NCBI GenBank assembly: GCA_020740775.1
Contig: JAHEWK010000003.1
Location: forward strand, 1 to 64,000
DNA from: Ilyonectria destructans
Taxonomy: Eukaryota; Ascomycota; Sordariomycetes; Hypocreales; Nectriaceae
Length of the DNA: 64,000 nt
Direction of reading: 5' to 3'
Shown here: in pieces, positions 46,401 through 55,326 of the stretch
Layout of the letters: each line of letters begins with the position of its first letter
Position numbering within the stretch: position 1 is the first letter of the stretch
Program-made: the position numbers and the translations under genes
The notes under the pieces: model-generated
What the model was told of the DNA's origin: nothing
What the model saw: only the letters and a program-made list of their open reading frames with translations
Databases searched by the model: none

Positions 46401-46987
46401 CGGCGGGGATCACGATGAGGCTGATGCTGACGGCTGGTCTCTAGCAGGCTGCCTGAGGTCTCGTGCCGTGGGCTAGGAAGGGGGTCTTGCAGCCGTACAG
46501 CGCGGGGAGGATTAGGCTCGATGGGCTCCATCCGTGTTATCATCGCCTTATTGGTATCATCATCGACGTCATCGAAGTCAAAGGCCTGGGCGATCTGCTC
46601 CCTCCAGGCAGGTAGGTATACCAGATGTGAAAGACTGGCTCGGGGGAGTAACTGAAGGTCTCGGGCCCTCTTGCTAGTAGAGGCATACCTTGCCACAAAG
46701 GCCTGTATGTTATAGGCAACATCGACGTCCCAGATCTTCATTCCGTTCAGAACATCCGGGGTTGGATATTCCGTAACAAGACGAGCGTACCGCATAGCCC
46801 AGCCAAAGGCACTATAGTAGTCTGCATCTTCAAGCCATTTCAGGGCTTCGGCCTTCTGGATGTCTTGGTCAACCAGAGACCGACGGGGCGGCCGAGGCCG
46901 GCTGTTGTCATGGCCCTGGTCTGCCGGACCGGGGAGCTCGATAGACGACGAGTCCATACTGTCGGGCTCGTGATGTGAACGGGCCAT
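40484..46987 (-). CDS. Chromovirus Gag-Pol polyprotein
   Basis: 2167 residues in one open frame. Approximate order: Gag 1-560 (ending in an Arg/Asp-rich stretch), two Cys/His fingers CRTCRRIFPSQSILDEHLVA (near 588) and CKRCKKVFQSRNKLFAHL (near 636), and protease with VDSGCGNPIVD (near 727). Reverse transcriptase has TAIDASSFFFQFGV, GFRNSPAYVQR and FIDDIVIFS (near 1312). RNase H has LQVDGSLERGFGAVLF (near 1484). Integrase has an HHCC zinc site (HHFGIERM..CETCC), IDFITEMP, SDRDSKFTSPFW and a Glu in DGLAERRN, then a GPY motif (RSGPYEIL) and a chromodomain (YEVERLLFKQVRN, FMVRWKGWG) near 2080-2145. The chromodomain targets integration to marked chromatin. All catalytic motifs are intact. Confidence 0.93.
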   Translation of the reverse strand: MARSHHEPDSMDSSSIELPGPADQGHDNSRPRPPRRSLVDQDIQKAEALKWLEDADYYSAFGWAMRYARLVTEYPTPDVLNGMKIWDVDVAYNIQAFVARYASTSKRARDLQLLPRASLSHLVYLPAWREQIAQAFDFDDVDDDTNKAMITRMEPIEPNPPRAVRLQDPLPSPRHETSGSLLETSRQHQPHRDPRRRTDEDDNLSSSDDSIGLAKCRSRDTTPFSTETDGSMVKRIKRETVGTFDPDFKDYKKTGLVIVQGKQVYTDVYLFCEHLRVFQRYGDDCLQEHYTSLLGGGAQGWFMGELNARSREKLLQASISTFCDKLIRRFKRSDAELIAELQTGKYTLELARTDVSITQWVQRKASLAKQIGYNEDRLILQTIFPLIDIEISRFLSIPKKRTSLTAFIQECEERRPTIDAMMLRDEQLSSRRSRQGQSFDRGNRYGRGDDTRRGQQDRARDSRRDEDGRRDEHSRRDGPRDDQQPGYRYSRPSSYDNDRRRSYDRPRDEKRASYNNRRDRPLRDSDIKSEKKVRFEKKYLASEDTDNSQDADKEDDGSTSDSSTSSTQSREAYFSAMTQGLQDLAGIASTIQCRTCRRIFPSQSILDEHLVARCCIKPSELALEGLSNQLKAPHCKRCKKVFQSRNKLFAHLRDGCHGKTIPAPETVPKLTTLEPTVPAALDLTALEPALVTAQQLLVPKPRALQGARYTHMRITVKPSPDAKDSVEICVDSGCGNPIVDRTWLQSLEHTIEDKPPVFIDGVCGRQQLHEWATFSLYIQGFGADGTTAKIAKFTCSAWVQDALKPIALLGTAFLDPYACDILLSQKQIHCTVLDDFYFPFEILQLHKKVVRRVGVARNTVIPAGQTRMVPAYWKEVPKDRSFAFHASLPTAVNAIIDTNSPPAVLIVNNTKGDIRLRRKQKVGNVTECEEDGYLATTWSNALVALTVATAAAVSSLGAGSSNAVGNSYGDTAGLATVASKFALGEDIKAIASGDYSIDWQRGNPTLSTPETLSDAIFADVQAGSLAWKQRRKTPCQAAAYIASAASNTPAADTAPALTDLSVLCKGATVAPTADDIITEAEARRPTQAYVQRTPNLPEETTVEGIHIYARSRRFTRHVRRLVRDYAELWVDTGLVKVPEGEEMQVPLIDNWHECKIAQRPYPAGLKDRKFIDEKFDKLHNQGRLDWAKGPTPFAAPIFVVWRIVNGEAKGRIVVDLRALNKITIPDNYPLPRQEDVIQALRGARFITAIDASSFFFQFGVALEHRDRFTMTSHRGLERSTVAPMGFRNSPAYVQRYMDRLLRPHQTFCRAFIDDIVIFSETEDEHLRHLETLFRLFQSKNLTISPTKSWIGYPSAQLLGFRVDALGLTTTEERMAAFAKLEFPRQLASLEQYIGATGYIRHLIPYYSQLVEPLQERKVALLAQGRKEGRVVDNNLNKRKAYTRTTFYEPTEQERIAFEALQRSIATGRMLSHLDPQRRLFLQVDGSLERGFGAVLFHLKEGYNWEPGTHIPATAVQPICFLSRKLTPAEQRYGPTELEVACLVWAVRRLRTSLQSSQHAIEVLTDHSATKQIVEKTTLATASTGRANRRLVVASIYLSEYDLRVYHLPGEKNFIPDALSRLTAPETDNNPARTRPDYTALDDVLVAIEALMADESKTRFREGYIRDPHYEKIISMILAKRGLPFRLRDGLLYHNSVDGYSRLCVPFSMIDDMLKMAHDDQHHFGIERMTRELSGLSIRNLSTRIKKHIHSCETCCLGQTDRQQRIGNYQPVRAPLLPMHTIAIDFITEMPPVSSKDSPWALEGFDTFDQLMTVTCAASKRNLLIPGYCRYTAADWATVLARQLMLSDWGIPKVIISDRDSKFTSPFWRGLWKSFGTRLAMTAAYHPSADGLAERRNQTVEIALRFHNMEHPGDNWTYLLPALQWNLNGAYNTGTKTSAHEFIYGFSLRGPLESFQLDDDVPDLVFMREAVRKDAQLAMDFAAAKAKRWYDAKHRPIQLKAGDRVYLRLHDGYYLPGRPPRKWSQQRSGPYEILEMVGDLACRLDLPSTMKIHPVISCRHLQPAHADDFQPDEPGPLEEDEEVGDQYEVERLLFKQVRNLGRAATPFEGFMVRWKGWGPQHDSWVRSENIDPQLVRDFKAQHPSDNKEDEDAPFRRAKLRRGRSRGIR

Positions 46988-47579
46988 GAAGGGGGCCCCA
47001 GTGCAGTAGCTCTATCAGGGCTAGGCAAGATAGGGGTTGTGTGTGTGTGTGTGTGTGGTGTTGTGTGACGGAGGGCTGAGGTAGCCTAGGGCTCTGTGTG
47101 GCAGAGGGCCGAGGTGGTCTAGGGCTCTGTACAACAGAGGGCAGGGCCTGGTGTAACAGAGGGCTCAGGGCTCTGCGTAACAGAGGGTAGGGCCCTGTGT
47201 GACTGAGGGCTCGTACCACCTAGGGCTCCGTAGCGAGACGGGCCACAGACCACAACTCCGGAGGGTTGTTAATTGCCAAAGATAGGGCTCTCGCGAGCTG
47301 TCTTTGCGGGTGGATGGATGTAGGCAGGGCAGGCTGTTCGAAGCCTGTTGCTCGGATAGTCGTTGTGTAAGTCCCCTAGCAGCTAGGGAACGGGGAGGTG
47401 TCAACAAGGGCAGGGGGCCCTTGTGATGGTTGCAGATCTAGCGGTGGCTGCAGCAATAGCGGCCTGCTAGGATCAATGGCTGGATCTAGGATCCTGGTCG
47501 GCGTGACGTGCCGGGCGTGGTGTGCAACAAAAATCAACTAAGATATGTTGCTGGTGCTGATCTTTAGAAGCATATAATT
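46988..47579 (-). other. Chromovirus 5' leader with repeated GGGCTCTG units
   Basis: Untranslated leader of about 590 bp. It has a short GT run (about 47039-47056) and, at 47060-47230, at least five imperfect copies of AGGGCTCTGTGTAACAGAGG with alternating GGGCTCTG and CAGAGGGC cores that could pair. A role in packaging or translation is speculation. Confidence 0.6.
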
Positions 47580-47586
47580 GCTACCA
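47580..47586 (-). other. Likely primer binding site
   Basis: Three bases inside the 5' LTR edge, the element strand reads TGGTAGC, complementary to a tRNA 3' end GCUACCA such as initiator tRNA-Met. Only seven bases match what I would expect, so the primer tRNA is tentative. Confidence 0.5.
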
Positions 47587-47589
47587 GTT

Positions 47590-47750
47590 TGATGCGTGGG
47601 TCATGTGGACCATGGGGGTCAGGTTATGTGTAGAAAGTAAGATGTCTTGTCTATGGATAAGCTGAGCAGATTGTCTTATATGACGGCTAACTGCTCAGTA
47701 GATGCCTGGCTTGCCAGGCATCCCTAGGATACGGCTAGCTGCACGCATCA
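47590..47750 (-). repeat. 5' LTR of the chromovirus
   Basis: 161 bp, identical to the other LTR except at 47634. Followed by the GACGT target duplication and the second half of the SDR gene. Confidence 0.93.
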
Positions 47751-48221
47751 GACGTGAGAGTCATCTTTCTCTCCTCTAAGTTGGAAAGTACTGTGCCTAA
47801 GGATTCCTATCACCTCGATAAGGCCAAGACAACGATGCCCCAACTATCGACCTGGGCTCGATACGGTATGTCCAAGCTTGCCAACTTGCACTATAGTGAG
47901 GCGCTTGCAAAGTACAACCCGGATATCAAGAGCATCTCGATTCACCCTGGTGTCGTCGCTACAAATCTCAGTAACTCCTTCTTCGGCAGCAGTAACTTCT
48001 TACTTGCGGGTTCGGTTAAGCTCGTTCTTAAGTTTATGTCGGTAAGCGTGGAAAAAGGCGCCTTGAACTCGCTCTGGACCGCCACGAGCAAGAATGCTAA
48101 GTCTGGAGAGTACTATCACCCCGTTGGAGTTACTGGCAAGGGCTCGAACTTGAGCAAAGATAACAAGGTTCGTGACCAGTTGTGGGAGTGGACTGAGAAG
48201 GAACTCCAGGCGTATGTTTAG

Positions 48222-48784
48222 GGGCTGTATTTTAGAGCGAGGAGTATACTTAGAGAGTTAATGTGTTATTAATTATCTTTGAATTTAAGTCTTAAGTATT
48301 CTATATTATTCTATTAGTTGTCCACACCAATAAGGGCGAGCGAGTTAAGATTTTTATAGCAAGCCCCATATTTCTATTTGTAAGGTGATACCACCCTAGC
48401 CTTGATTATTTATTACTTATTAGCTAGCCACAATACCCAGTACTCTTAGACCAACTAGCTGTCCTATTTATTTGCCTTATCGTATGAATTCTAGTATCAA
48501 AAGCTGCCCTAAGCCAGGCAGTATATAGTCAACTAATCCACATCGTCAATGCGATTGATGCTGCACCGGTATTCAGTAGCAGAATCAGGACATGACTCGA
48601 TGATGTTTGTATTGAGGCTGGCCCCAATGCGAATGCTCAATGGGCGCCGTATGATAGTATTGATAAATATAAGAAGGAAGTTCCCTCTCTCTACTTCAGG
48701 CCCAAACCGGCCCCCTTAAGTACACGCTATCACGTGGCCTTCCTTATCCTACAGGCACGAGCTTAAGGCTCGAGCCCATAACAG
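48222..48784. other. AT-rich intergenic stretch
   Basis: No gene. 48230-48480 is strongly TA-rich, between the split SDR gene and a decayed transcription-factor copy. Confidence 0.5.
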
Positions 48785-50394
48785 CTAGAGGTTTCTATCA
48801 GCAAGACACTCCAGTATTTTAAAGATAGAGCTAGGCACGCTATTTAAGTCCCGATAACAAAGCTCCTTATTAAGCAAAGCCCTTGCCACATAATAGAGAT
48901 AGTGGGACTGCAGGCGTTTAAAACGGTATCGTGTCCTAACGGCCGCAATGGCGAGGATCAACGCCGGGGTCTCGAGAACTATCCATGACAGTGCAGGTAG
49001 TAAGATAGTCTTCCTTAGAGCGCCGCCATGGCGCCCCAAACTTGTGAATGGTTTTTCATGTTGATTCCCAGCTTGGCGGTCGAGCATGGCTTTATCTCCG
49101 TCGAACGGCTGGGAGAGGTTGAGTTCCGGATCTTCGGGCTGCAACGAGGGCAACCGAGATTCGAATCTTGACATGAAGCCAGAAACCTAGGGAGTTGCAA
49201 CCTCGTCTTCTTCGTCGCCGTCTCTGATGAAGCCGTGGTCTATGTGATGGTTGCGATCAGTGTTACTGTAGCGATCATGATAACAACGTTGCGACGTCGT
49301 CTTCTTTGTTTTTGCAACCTCAAACTCAGAAACCCTATTTTGACTGGAGGTCAAAAAGTTCATGGGGTAATTTTGGGCAAATGAATGCGGCATGAATCAA
49401 GAAGAACTGGCTTGGAAGCCGCACCACAAGAGGTCCAAGTCTACGTCATGCCCAAGAGCCATATCCTCCCATGTGTGTTAATCGTCTGAAGTTGGGAGTA
49501 ACTGTGCAACGCCTACAGGGCAGAGAGGCTGCAAATTCTCTTAGTGGGCCGACAAGCTGTTGTTGTTGCTTGCAGTCCATGTTGAGAATGTATCGTGGCC
49601 GTTGTTCCTAACTGGGGAATATACACCCATGTTTCTGCCCACTGCTGAGACAGGACTGTCGCGTGTTACAGATGTCAATGAAGCGCTTTCGAACAGTTGA
49701 TCCTTGTTTTGCGTGTTTGTGACGATACTGTTTGTGCACCAACACTGGACTCGACAGTCTCGCGTCGCATTATGTCTCACTAACTCATCAGACCAAAAGT
49801 GGAATCCACACTCCAACAGGAGGCGCTGATAAGTTGTGCCTATAAGAGATGCATATTATGTAACATCTCGGCTGCAGATTTGGACATGGCATTATCAACG
49901 TCTATGGGACAGGATGGATTTGCGGGAACAGCTTGTAGGACGATAGAATCTCTTGTCTTCCTTCACCTATCTAGTTGGGAAAAGCTAGCTATTTATCCTT
50001 AAGAATCGCGGGTCCCTTGGTCCGTTGACTCCGCTGGAAGCCGGGGACCTAGGCTGTTGATTTTGAACCTAGGTTGGCAGGATCATAGCTCCGGAAACCT
50101 AAATCATAGCCCTATCTGACCTTTCAGACCTGTTCGTCTGACAACGTCTTTGAGGTTATCGGCGCTATGGTCGGCTGTGGGCGATGCTACATAGGGCTTC
50201 TCGCGTGTGTCTGGATGTTGAGGCGCGTGGTTAGCATCCAAGTCTGTCCAAGGGTTATCGAAGGGGACTTAATGGGCTCCTAGTGGAGTAGCAAGGCCGC
50301 ACATACGGATCCGTTCGTGTCGGCGCAAGTGTTTGCTCCGCTGGAACTGCTTCTCGCAGAACCTGCAAGGGAGAACCGGGATCTTGGGGCGCAT
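48785..50394 (-). pseudogene. Decayed paralogue of the C2H2/Fungal_trans regulator
   Basis: Three pieces in the same order as the gene at 32.0-34.7 kb. From ATG at 50394: MRPKIPVLPC then CRFCEKQFQRSKHLRRHERI, the first zinc finger, reading into GT without a usable second finger. At 49187-49393: FAQNYPMNFLTSSQN, matching FSNNYPMNFLSFPQD of the other copy. At 48785-49174: MSRFESRLPSLQP and ALILAIAAVRTRYRFKRLQS, matching MSRFESRLPSIQP and ELILGIAAVGARYRFQRRQS. The sequence between is out of frame and the Fungal_trans core after ARALLNKE is missing. Clearly a pseudogene. Confidence 0.8.
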
Positions 50395-50636
50395 CTCAGT
50401 ATCCCATGGATGTGTGCGTGTGTGCGTGCGCCTGCGCGTGTTAGGATTCGCCCCAAATTCTCAGCGATATCTTGTACCGCATGTTGGGGCAGAGGAGGAA
50501 AGATGAAGAGGGAGAAGAGGGGTTGGGGTAGGTAAACAGATGCCACGGAGCCACCCCTAGAGAGCACGGAGTGCAGGGAACTCCCCCCCTGTAGTGGATT
50601 GAGCCGAAGAGTCAATTTATATTACCATTGGCTGCT

Positions 50637-51666
50637 CTACTTTCTGTTACCAATCTCAATGTCGCCGTCGGCAAACAAGCGATAGACGCTGCGCGAGTCC
50701 CGACCGCGAGTCCGCTCATCGTTGATGGCTTTCTCATACAGTCCCAGGACGCGATCACTGAGAAGTGACTGGGCGCCAACGTCCTTCCCCAAAGCCACCG
50801 CCATCTCTAATACCCCCTTGCAGAGCTCAACACTAAAGCCTCCGACAAAATCATTCTCGCTTGCAGCACTTGGTGTCACGCCCTTGACAGGATTTTGCTC
50901 CAGGCTGTTGTAACAACGGCCGCTGCTGACATTAATCACCCCCGCAAGTACCTTTGGATCTAATCCGTACTTGACGCCCATATTCATAGCTTCGCAGACG
51001 CCAATAGTGCAGACAGAGCTGAGATAGTTATTAATCTGCTTTGTCGCCAAGCCTGCGCCCGGCCGGCCACAGTAAAAGACGTTCTTGCCCATCATCTCAA
51101 GAATGCTCTTGGCAAACTGGAAGTCTTGATTGGAGCCGCCCACCATCAACGTCAGGGTTCCTGCGTTTGCTCCATTTGGTCCACCACTGACGGGCGCGTC
51201 GATGAAGGAACCTCGTCCAGAGTCAGTAACAGCCCTCCCTACATCTATGCTCGTCGCAGCCTCAATTGTCGAGCACTCAATGAAGTGAATAGGGGTCGGC
51301 CGCTTCTCAACAGACAGTAAACCTGCCTTCTCGTTGGTGTAAACGTCCCGCACATGCGCACCCTTGGGCAGCATGGTTATGATGATATCCTAGTAGATTG
51401 ATACTCCCATTAGTTTCCTAAGTCACCATTGTCTTATCCTTTGAGAGCATACTTACTGCTTGCTCTGCTACTTCTCGTGGGCTGCTGGCAATGCTGACCA
51501 CTCCAGCCTTCTGCTCGGCCTCCTTAACAAACTGGTTGCGTCTAGCCTCCGACACCTCGCAGATGATCATTTGATTTGATGGCGGCAGCTTGGCCCTTAG
51601 GTTCATGGCCATGCCCCATCCCATCTGGCCAATGCCAATAAACCCGTAGCGATGTTCAGATGCCAT
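50637..51666 (-). CDS. 3-hydroxyisobutyrate-dehydrogenase-family oxidoreductase
   Basis: 320 residues, exons 51457..51666 and 50637..51389. N-terminal Rossmann fold GFIGIGQMGWGMAMNL (GxGxMG), DIIITMLPKG at the exon join, then the substrate-binding APVSGGPNGANAGTLTLMVG and the catalytic Lys in ATKQINNYLS. Family members oxidise short beta- or gamma-hydroxy acids (3-hydroxyisobutyrate, tartronate semialdehyde reductase, succinic semialdehyde reductase). An N-terminal mitochondrial presequence is not evident, so it may be cytosolic. It is followed upstream at 1.2 kb by a same-strand aldehyde dehydrogenase, which suggests a hydroxy-acid to semialdehyde to acid route (inference). No lesion. Confidence 0.88.
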
Positions 51667-52826
51667 GATGTGAGGTGAGTGCCCAGCCCGTAGGGTGTTG
51701 CGGGGAACGAGATAGGTATCAAGTGACTACGTGGAGGATATAGGCTTTATTATACTCTGCGGGCCGCCGGGCCATGACGGTGAACGACGTAGCCGCAAAT
51801 CCACGGACATTATCATGATTCTCCTCGGTTAAAGTTCTCCTCTTCCATTCTCAGCCCCCCTCTTGGATTCATTGAGGGGGTTACGAAAACTCTACATCTC
51901 TATAATTGAAAAAACCCCAAGTATTGTTTATTTGCCACATTTGGAGGTGTTTCGGAATAAACGATCACCCTTGGCGGGACTTGGCAAAGGGCTTTTTTTT
52001 TCGCCTAGGAGGACCTAGCCTCATAGGGCCAAAGTCGCTAATCTGTTTTCGATTCTACCGAGTGGTCGTGATCACCCAAAGCCCCACAATCTTCCTCATC
52101 CGCTAGTTGGTCTTGCCTCGCTTGATTCTAGGTATCAGGCCTGCTTAAAGACCAATTTCTCCAAGTATTCGACATCCTATTTTCAGCACCTGAAGCATAG
52201 TCTCCTAGCTTAAGGCTGCTTAATGTTAGTATCGCTAGGTTTAGCCGCTAAAGGCTATTAATTAATAAATCATCTGGCCTGATTTACATCAGGTCTCTTC
52301 ATATCCATGGCGAACTTAATCGCCGCCTGCACCGCCTGTAGGTTAAGCGCCATTTTAGGCTATCCGATGCCGCCTTTCCTCCCAAAAAGAATGAGAGGTT
52401 TCCCATCATTGTTTAGCCGACTCGTCGCATGCCTTCTCGATGTGCGTCCCACTTCAGACACCGAAACAAAAAGTGTTCCATGGTATCTGCTGCTCCAATC
52501 TTGTGCAGGTGGTAGTTGATCCTGGTCGTCCCTGTGTGCAATTGGGAGAGCATTGGGAGATATATTGAGTTTGAAAGTTTCCCTGTGCATGTTTAATTTA
52601 TTGAATATGCTATTTTGCCTGCGTTACTGTGTGTTGAAATAGCAGTGTAGAGGTCGGATCAAGGGGTGATTCGGCCCCTGAGTAGGCAAAGGTGTCGCGA
52701 ACCGTCGTGGGAGTTCGAGCAAGACCAGCCTTCGTCGCAGTAGCATAAGAACAGGTTGGGAGCATCATCACAGCATTCAACCGTTTGCAGTTGAAGAATA
52801 AGACTTTATTGCCTAGAAAGCTAAGT
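51667..52826. other. Intergenic between the two dehydrogenase genes
   Basis: No gene. AT-rich in the middle (52130-52300). A small hairpin CCCCCTC/GAGGGGG at about 51856-51880 lies 190 bp upstream of the 51666 start. Confidence 0.5.
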
Positions 52827-54423
52827 TTAAAATTGCCCTTCCAAGGTCAGAGTACCCGTCTTGGAAACGAGGTATTCCTCAACAGCCACGTCTTTGCCAG
52901 ACTCCGTGCCATACCCTGAGAGCTTCATGCCGCCAAAAGGTGACTCAGCTGCTGAAGAATTTCCTGTGTTCATGCCAATCATTCCAGCCTCTAGGTTTTC
53001 TAAAAGGCGCCACGTTCGGTCAACATTCTTGGTAAAGAAGTAGCTAGCAAGGCCCATGCTAGTATCGTTTGCCTGCTGCACTGCCTCTTCTTCGGTCTCG
53101 AAGCGATATACGGCGAGAACTGGGGCGAAAACTTCTTCTCGGCTGATCAGCATAAACTTGTTCGCGTCGCGGATAATCGTGGGTGCGAAGAAGAAGCCGT
53201 CGCCGGCCTGGGGCGCCGCAGAGCCTCCCAGGACAACCTTGCCACCTGCGGCAACGGCGTCGTCCACATGTTTCTGTGCCTTGGTGACTCCCCGTGCGGT
53301 AGTTAGAGGTCCTATGGTCGTGTCGGCGTTTAAGCCATGGCCCTGCTTTAATGTCTTCGTCTTTGCAACCAGCTTCTCGAGAAACTCCTCGTAGATTCCT
53401 GCCTGGACGTAGACACGGTTGGCCGTGACGCAAGCTTGACCGGAATGTCGCCATTTCAGTCTGAAGAGTTCCCCTAATGCCTGTTCCTGGTTTGCATCGT
53501 CAAAAACGAGGAATGGACAATTGCCACCGAGCTCAAGTGATACTTTCTTCAAGCCTTCTGAGCAGTGCTTAGCAACAAGGCTGCCGATATTAGTCGACCC
53601 CGTAAAAGAAACCTTCTTGACTAGAAGGTGCTTGCATAGAGCTTCGGCGACTCGAGGTGTGTTGACGATTGATGTGGGAACGACATTGAAGACACCAGGC
53701 GCAAATCCGGCCATAGCGGCTAACTTAGCCAGAATGAGACACGAAAGTGGCGTCTCAGGTGATGGCTTAGCGATCAAGGTGCACCCAGCAGCGAGGGCAG
53801 CTCCGACTTTACGGAGGATCATACTAGGACCAACATATGAGCAAAGATTTAATAAGAACCGTAGCAACAAGAAGCAACTTACGCAATAGGGAAATTCCAT
53901 GGCACAAGTGCAATGCAGACACCAATAGGCTGCTTCACGACGACAACGCGGCGATCTGGTGTGGAAGGCACGCTAATATTACCCCGAATTCTCTCCGCCT
54001 CACCAGCGAACCACCAGGTGAATCCCAATGCATAATCAAGTTCGCCCTGGGCTTCTGCAAGAGGCTTGCCCGTCTCGTACGTTAGGACGTGAGCGATATC
54101 ATCCCTGTTCTCGCGGATAAGGCGATCCCATTCAAGTAACTTTCGGGCTCGCGATCGAGGGTTCTCTTTGCGGAATTCTGCGAACGCTTCGGCGCTGGAC
54201 TGGACAACAGCATCCACGTCTGTCGTGTCAAAATCGGCACATGAAGTGAAGACCTTTGCAGTTCCAGGATCTTGGAGGGGTTTCCAAGTCAGCCTTGTTT
54301 CGGTTTGAGCTATAAATGTGACGTACCTTCGATGTCAAACCTTTTCCCAGAAGACGCGGACTGCCATGTTCCGTGAACAAAGGCCTCAGTCCTCAAAAGG
54401 TCCGGATTCCGAAGCTGTCCCAT
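52827..54423 (-). CDS. Succinate-semialdehyde-dehydrogenase-type aldehyde dehydrogenase
   Basis: 493 residues, exons 54327..54423, 53883..54270 and 52827..53823, introns 56 and 59 nt. NAD(P)-dependent ALDH fold: VPWNFPIAMILRKVGAALA (cofactor cleft), KPSPETPL, SFTGSTNIGSLV, SLELGGNCPFLVFDD (general-base Glu), WRHSGQACVTANRVYV (catalytic Cys, near 290), EEVFAPVLAVYRF and SPFGGMKLSGYGTESG. The pattern LELGGN..PF.VFDDA with SGQ-C is typical of SSADH, which converts succinate semialdehyde to succinate in GABA and gamma-hydroxybutyrate breakdown. The start MGQLRNPDLLRTEAFVHGTW fits the family. No lesion. Confidence 0.9.
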
Positions 54424-55326
54424 GAAACACGTCAGGTAAGTGAGTCAAATACGGTAATACCCGAAGGGCCGAAAGTTATTGCTGACTTTGAAAGGAAGGT
54501 CCGCCATTCTGTAGTCAACTCGGCAAACAGCGAATAGCCCGAATCTGCCAAGAACTGATAGCTGTACCAAAGTTTCAGAAAACAAGGTCTGAGCACGTCC
54601 TTAAAATGGTGTGCACAAGAATTATATACTGGGTAGGTAATTATGACGTGGGTTGGGGCTGTTTGGTCCGAAGGTTGGACAACTCTGTAGGAGGTTCTGG
54701 CACGGCTCCGATTTCTCGGCCGACTAGAAAATAAAAAGAACTGGAGAGTAACGTAAATGATCCGCATGCTTATCATGTACGTTCCTTGACTTGTTCGGAA
54801 TAACCACGGGGCCTTTCGGGGAGGGGGTCGGATCGTGAATCTCGGCTATGTAGGTTCACCCGATACCGGGGCTTCGGATCGGTCAGGGTTTGGGGTATAT
54901 TCGGAAAACGGTTAAGGTGGGGTAGATTCGGAACGGAGAGACCGAATAGACTGCAGAGGTGATCAGATCTAAACTCGACGAGACTGAGGGTCTTAGTGGC
55001 CAGACAGAATACGGGGTCAGAATGAGGGGTACCGCTAGACTTCTCAGAATGCCGGCTTGGCTGCGAACGCGAAGCCTACGTCAGTACCTGGGGGGGAGGG
55101 TTTTAGGGAAATGGGAGTGACCAAGAGAATATAAAGTCGTAAAACGCTATCTTCCCCGCCTTTCATTGCCTAGTCCTACATACGCCAGCCGTCACTGCAA
55201 GACACGGCTGCTTCAGGCATCCAGCACCCCATCTATCGTAGCTTGATATTTGAATTCTATCTTGTCATATCCCCGAATTTGACCCAAAATCCAGTAAAGC
55301 CCATTTCCGGGAGCATCACGTTTACC
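54424..55326. other. Intergenic between divergent SSADH and hydrolase genes
   Basis: Shared upstream region of about 900 bp for two divergently transcribed genes. No ORF of interest and no site I can name with confidence. Confidence 0.5.

Larger units (their letters stand above)
40222..47750 (-). mobile_element. Full-length chromodomain Ty3/gypsy retrotransposon (chromovirus), 7529 bp
   Basis: Two 161-bp LTRs (40222-40382 and 47590-47750) beginning TGATGCGTG and ending CACGCATCA differ at one position (40266 G, 47634 A). The target duplication GACGT flanks the element (40217-40221, 47751-47755). It is oriented right to left with a roughly 600-bp leader, then one very long Gag-Pol frame. PBS TGGTAGC lies next to the 5' LTR. 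No clear polypurine tract was seen before the 3' LTR. One LTR difference and an intact frame imply a young insertion. Confidence 0.95.
39770..48221 (+). pseudogene. Short-chain dehydrogenase gene split by an LTR retrotransposon
   Basis: Coding parts 39770..40221 and 47756..48221; the 7.5-kb chromovirus and one GACGT lie between. Ignoring these, GAC GTG continues in frame and the gene would be 305 residues, intronless. MASFNPDKDIPDLSGKVVLV is followed by TGGNTGLG (cofactor loop), LDLGSFASI, NNAG (NNAGIMATPE), a Ser in IFLSSKLE and the catalytic YGMSK, then SIHPGVVAT. It resembles retinol-dehydrogenase/WWOX-like fungal SDRs. No other lesion is visible in either half, so the gene was probably intact until a recent insertion. 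The first half alone runs on 22 codons into the LTR and stops. A TATA box at 39650 drives it. Confidence 0.88.
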
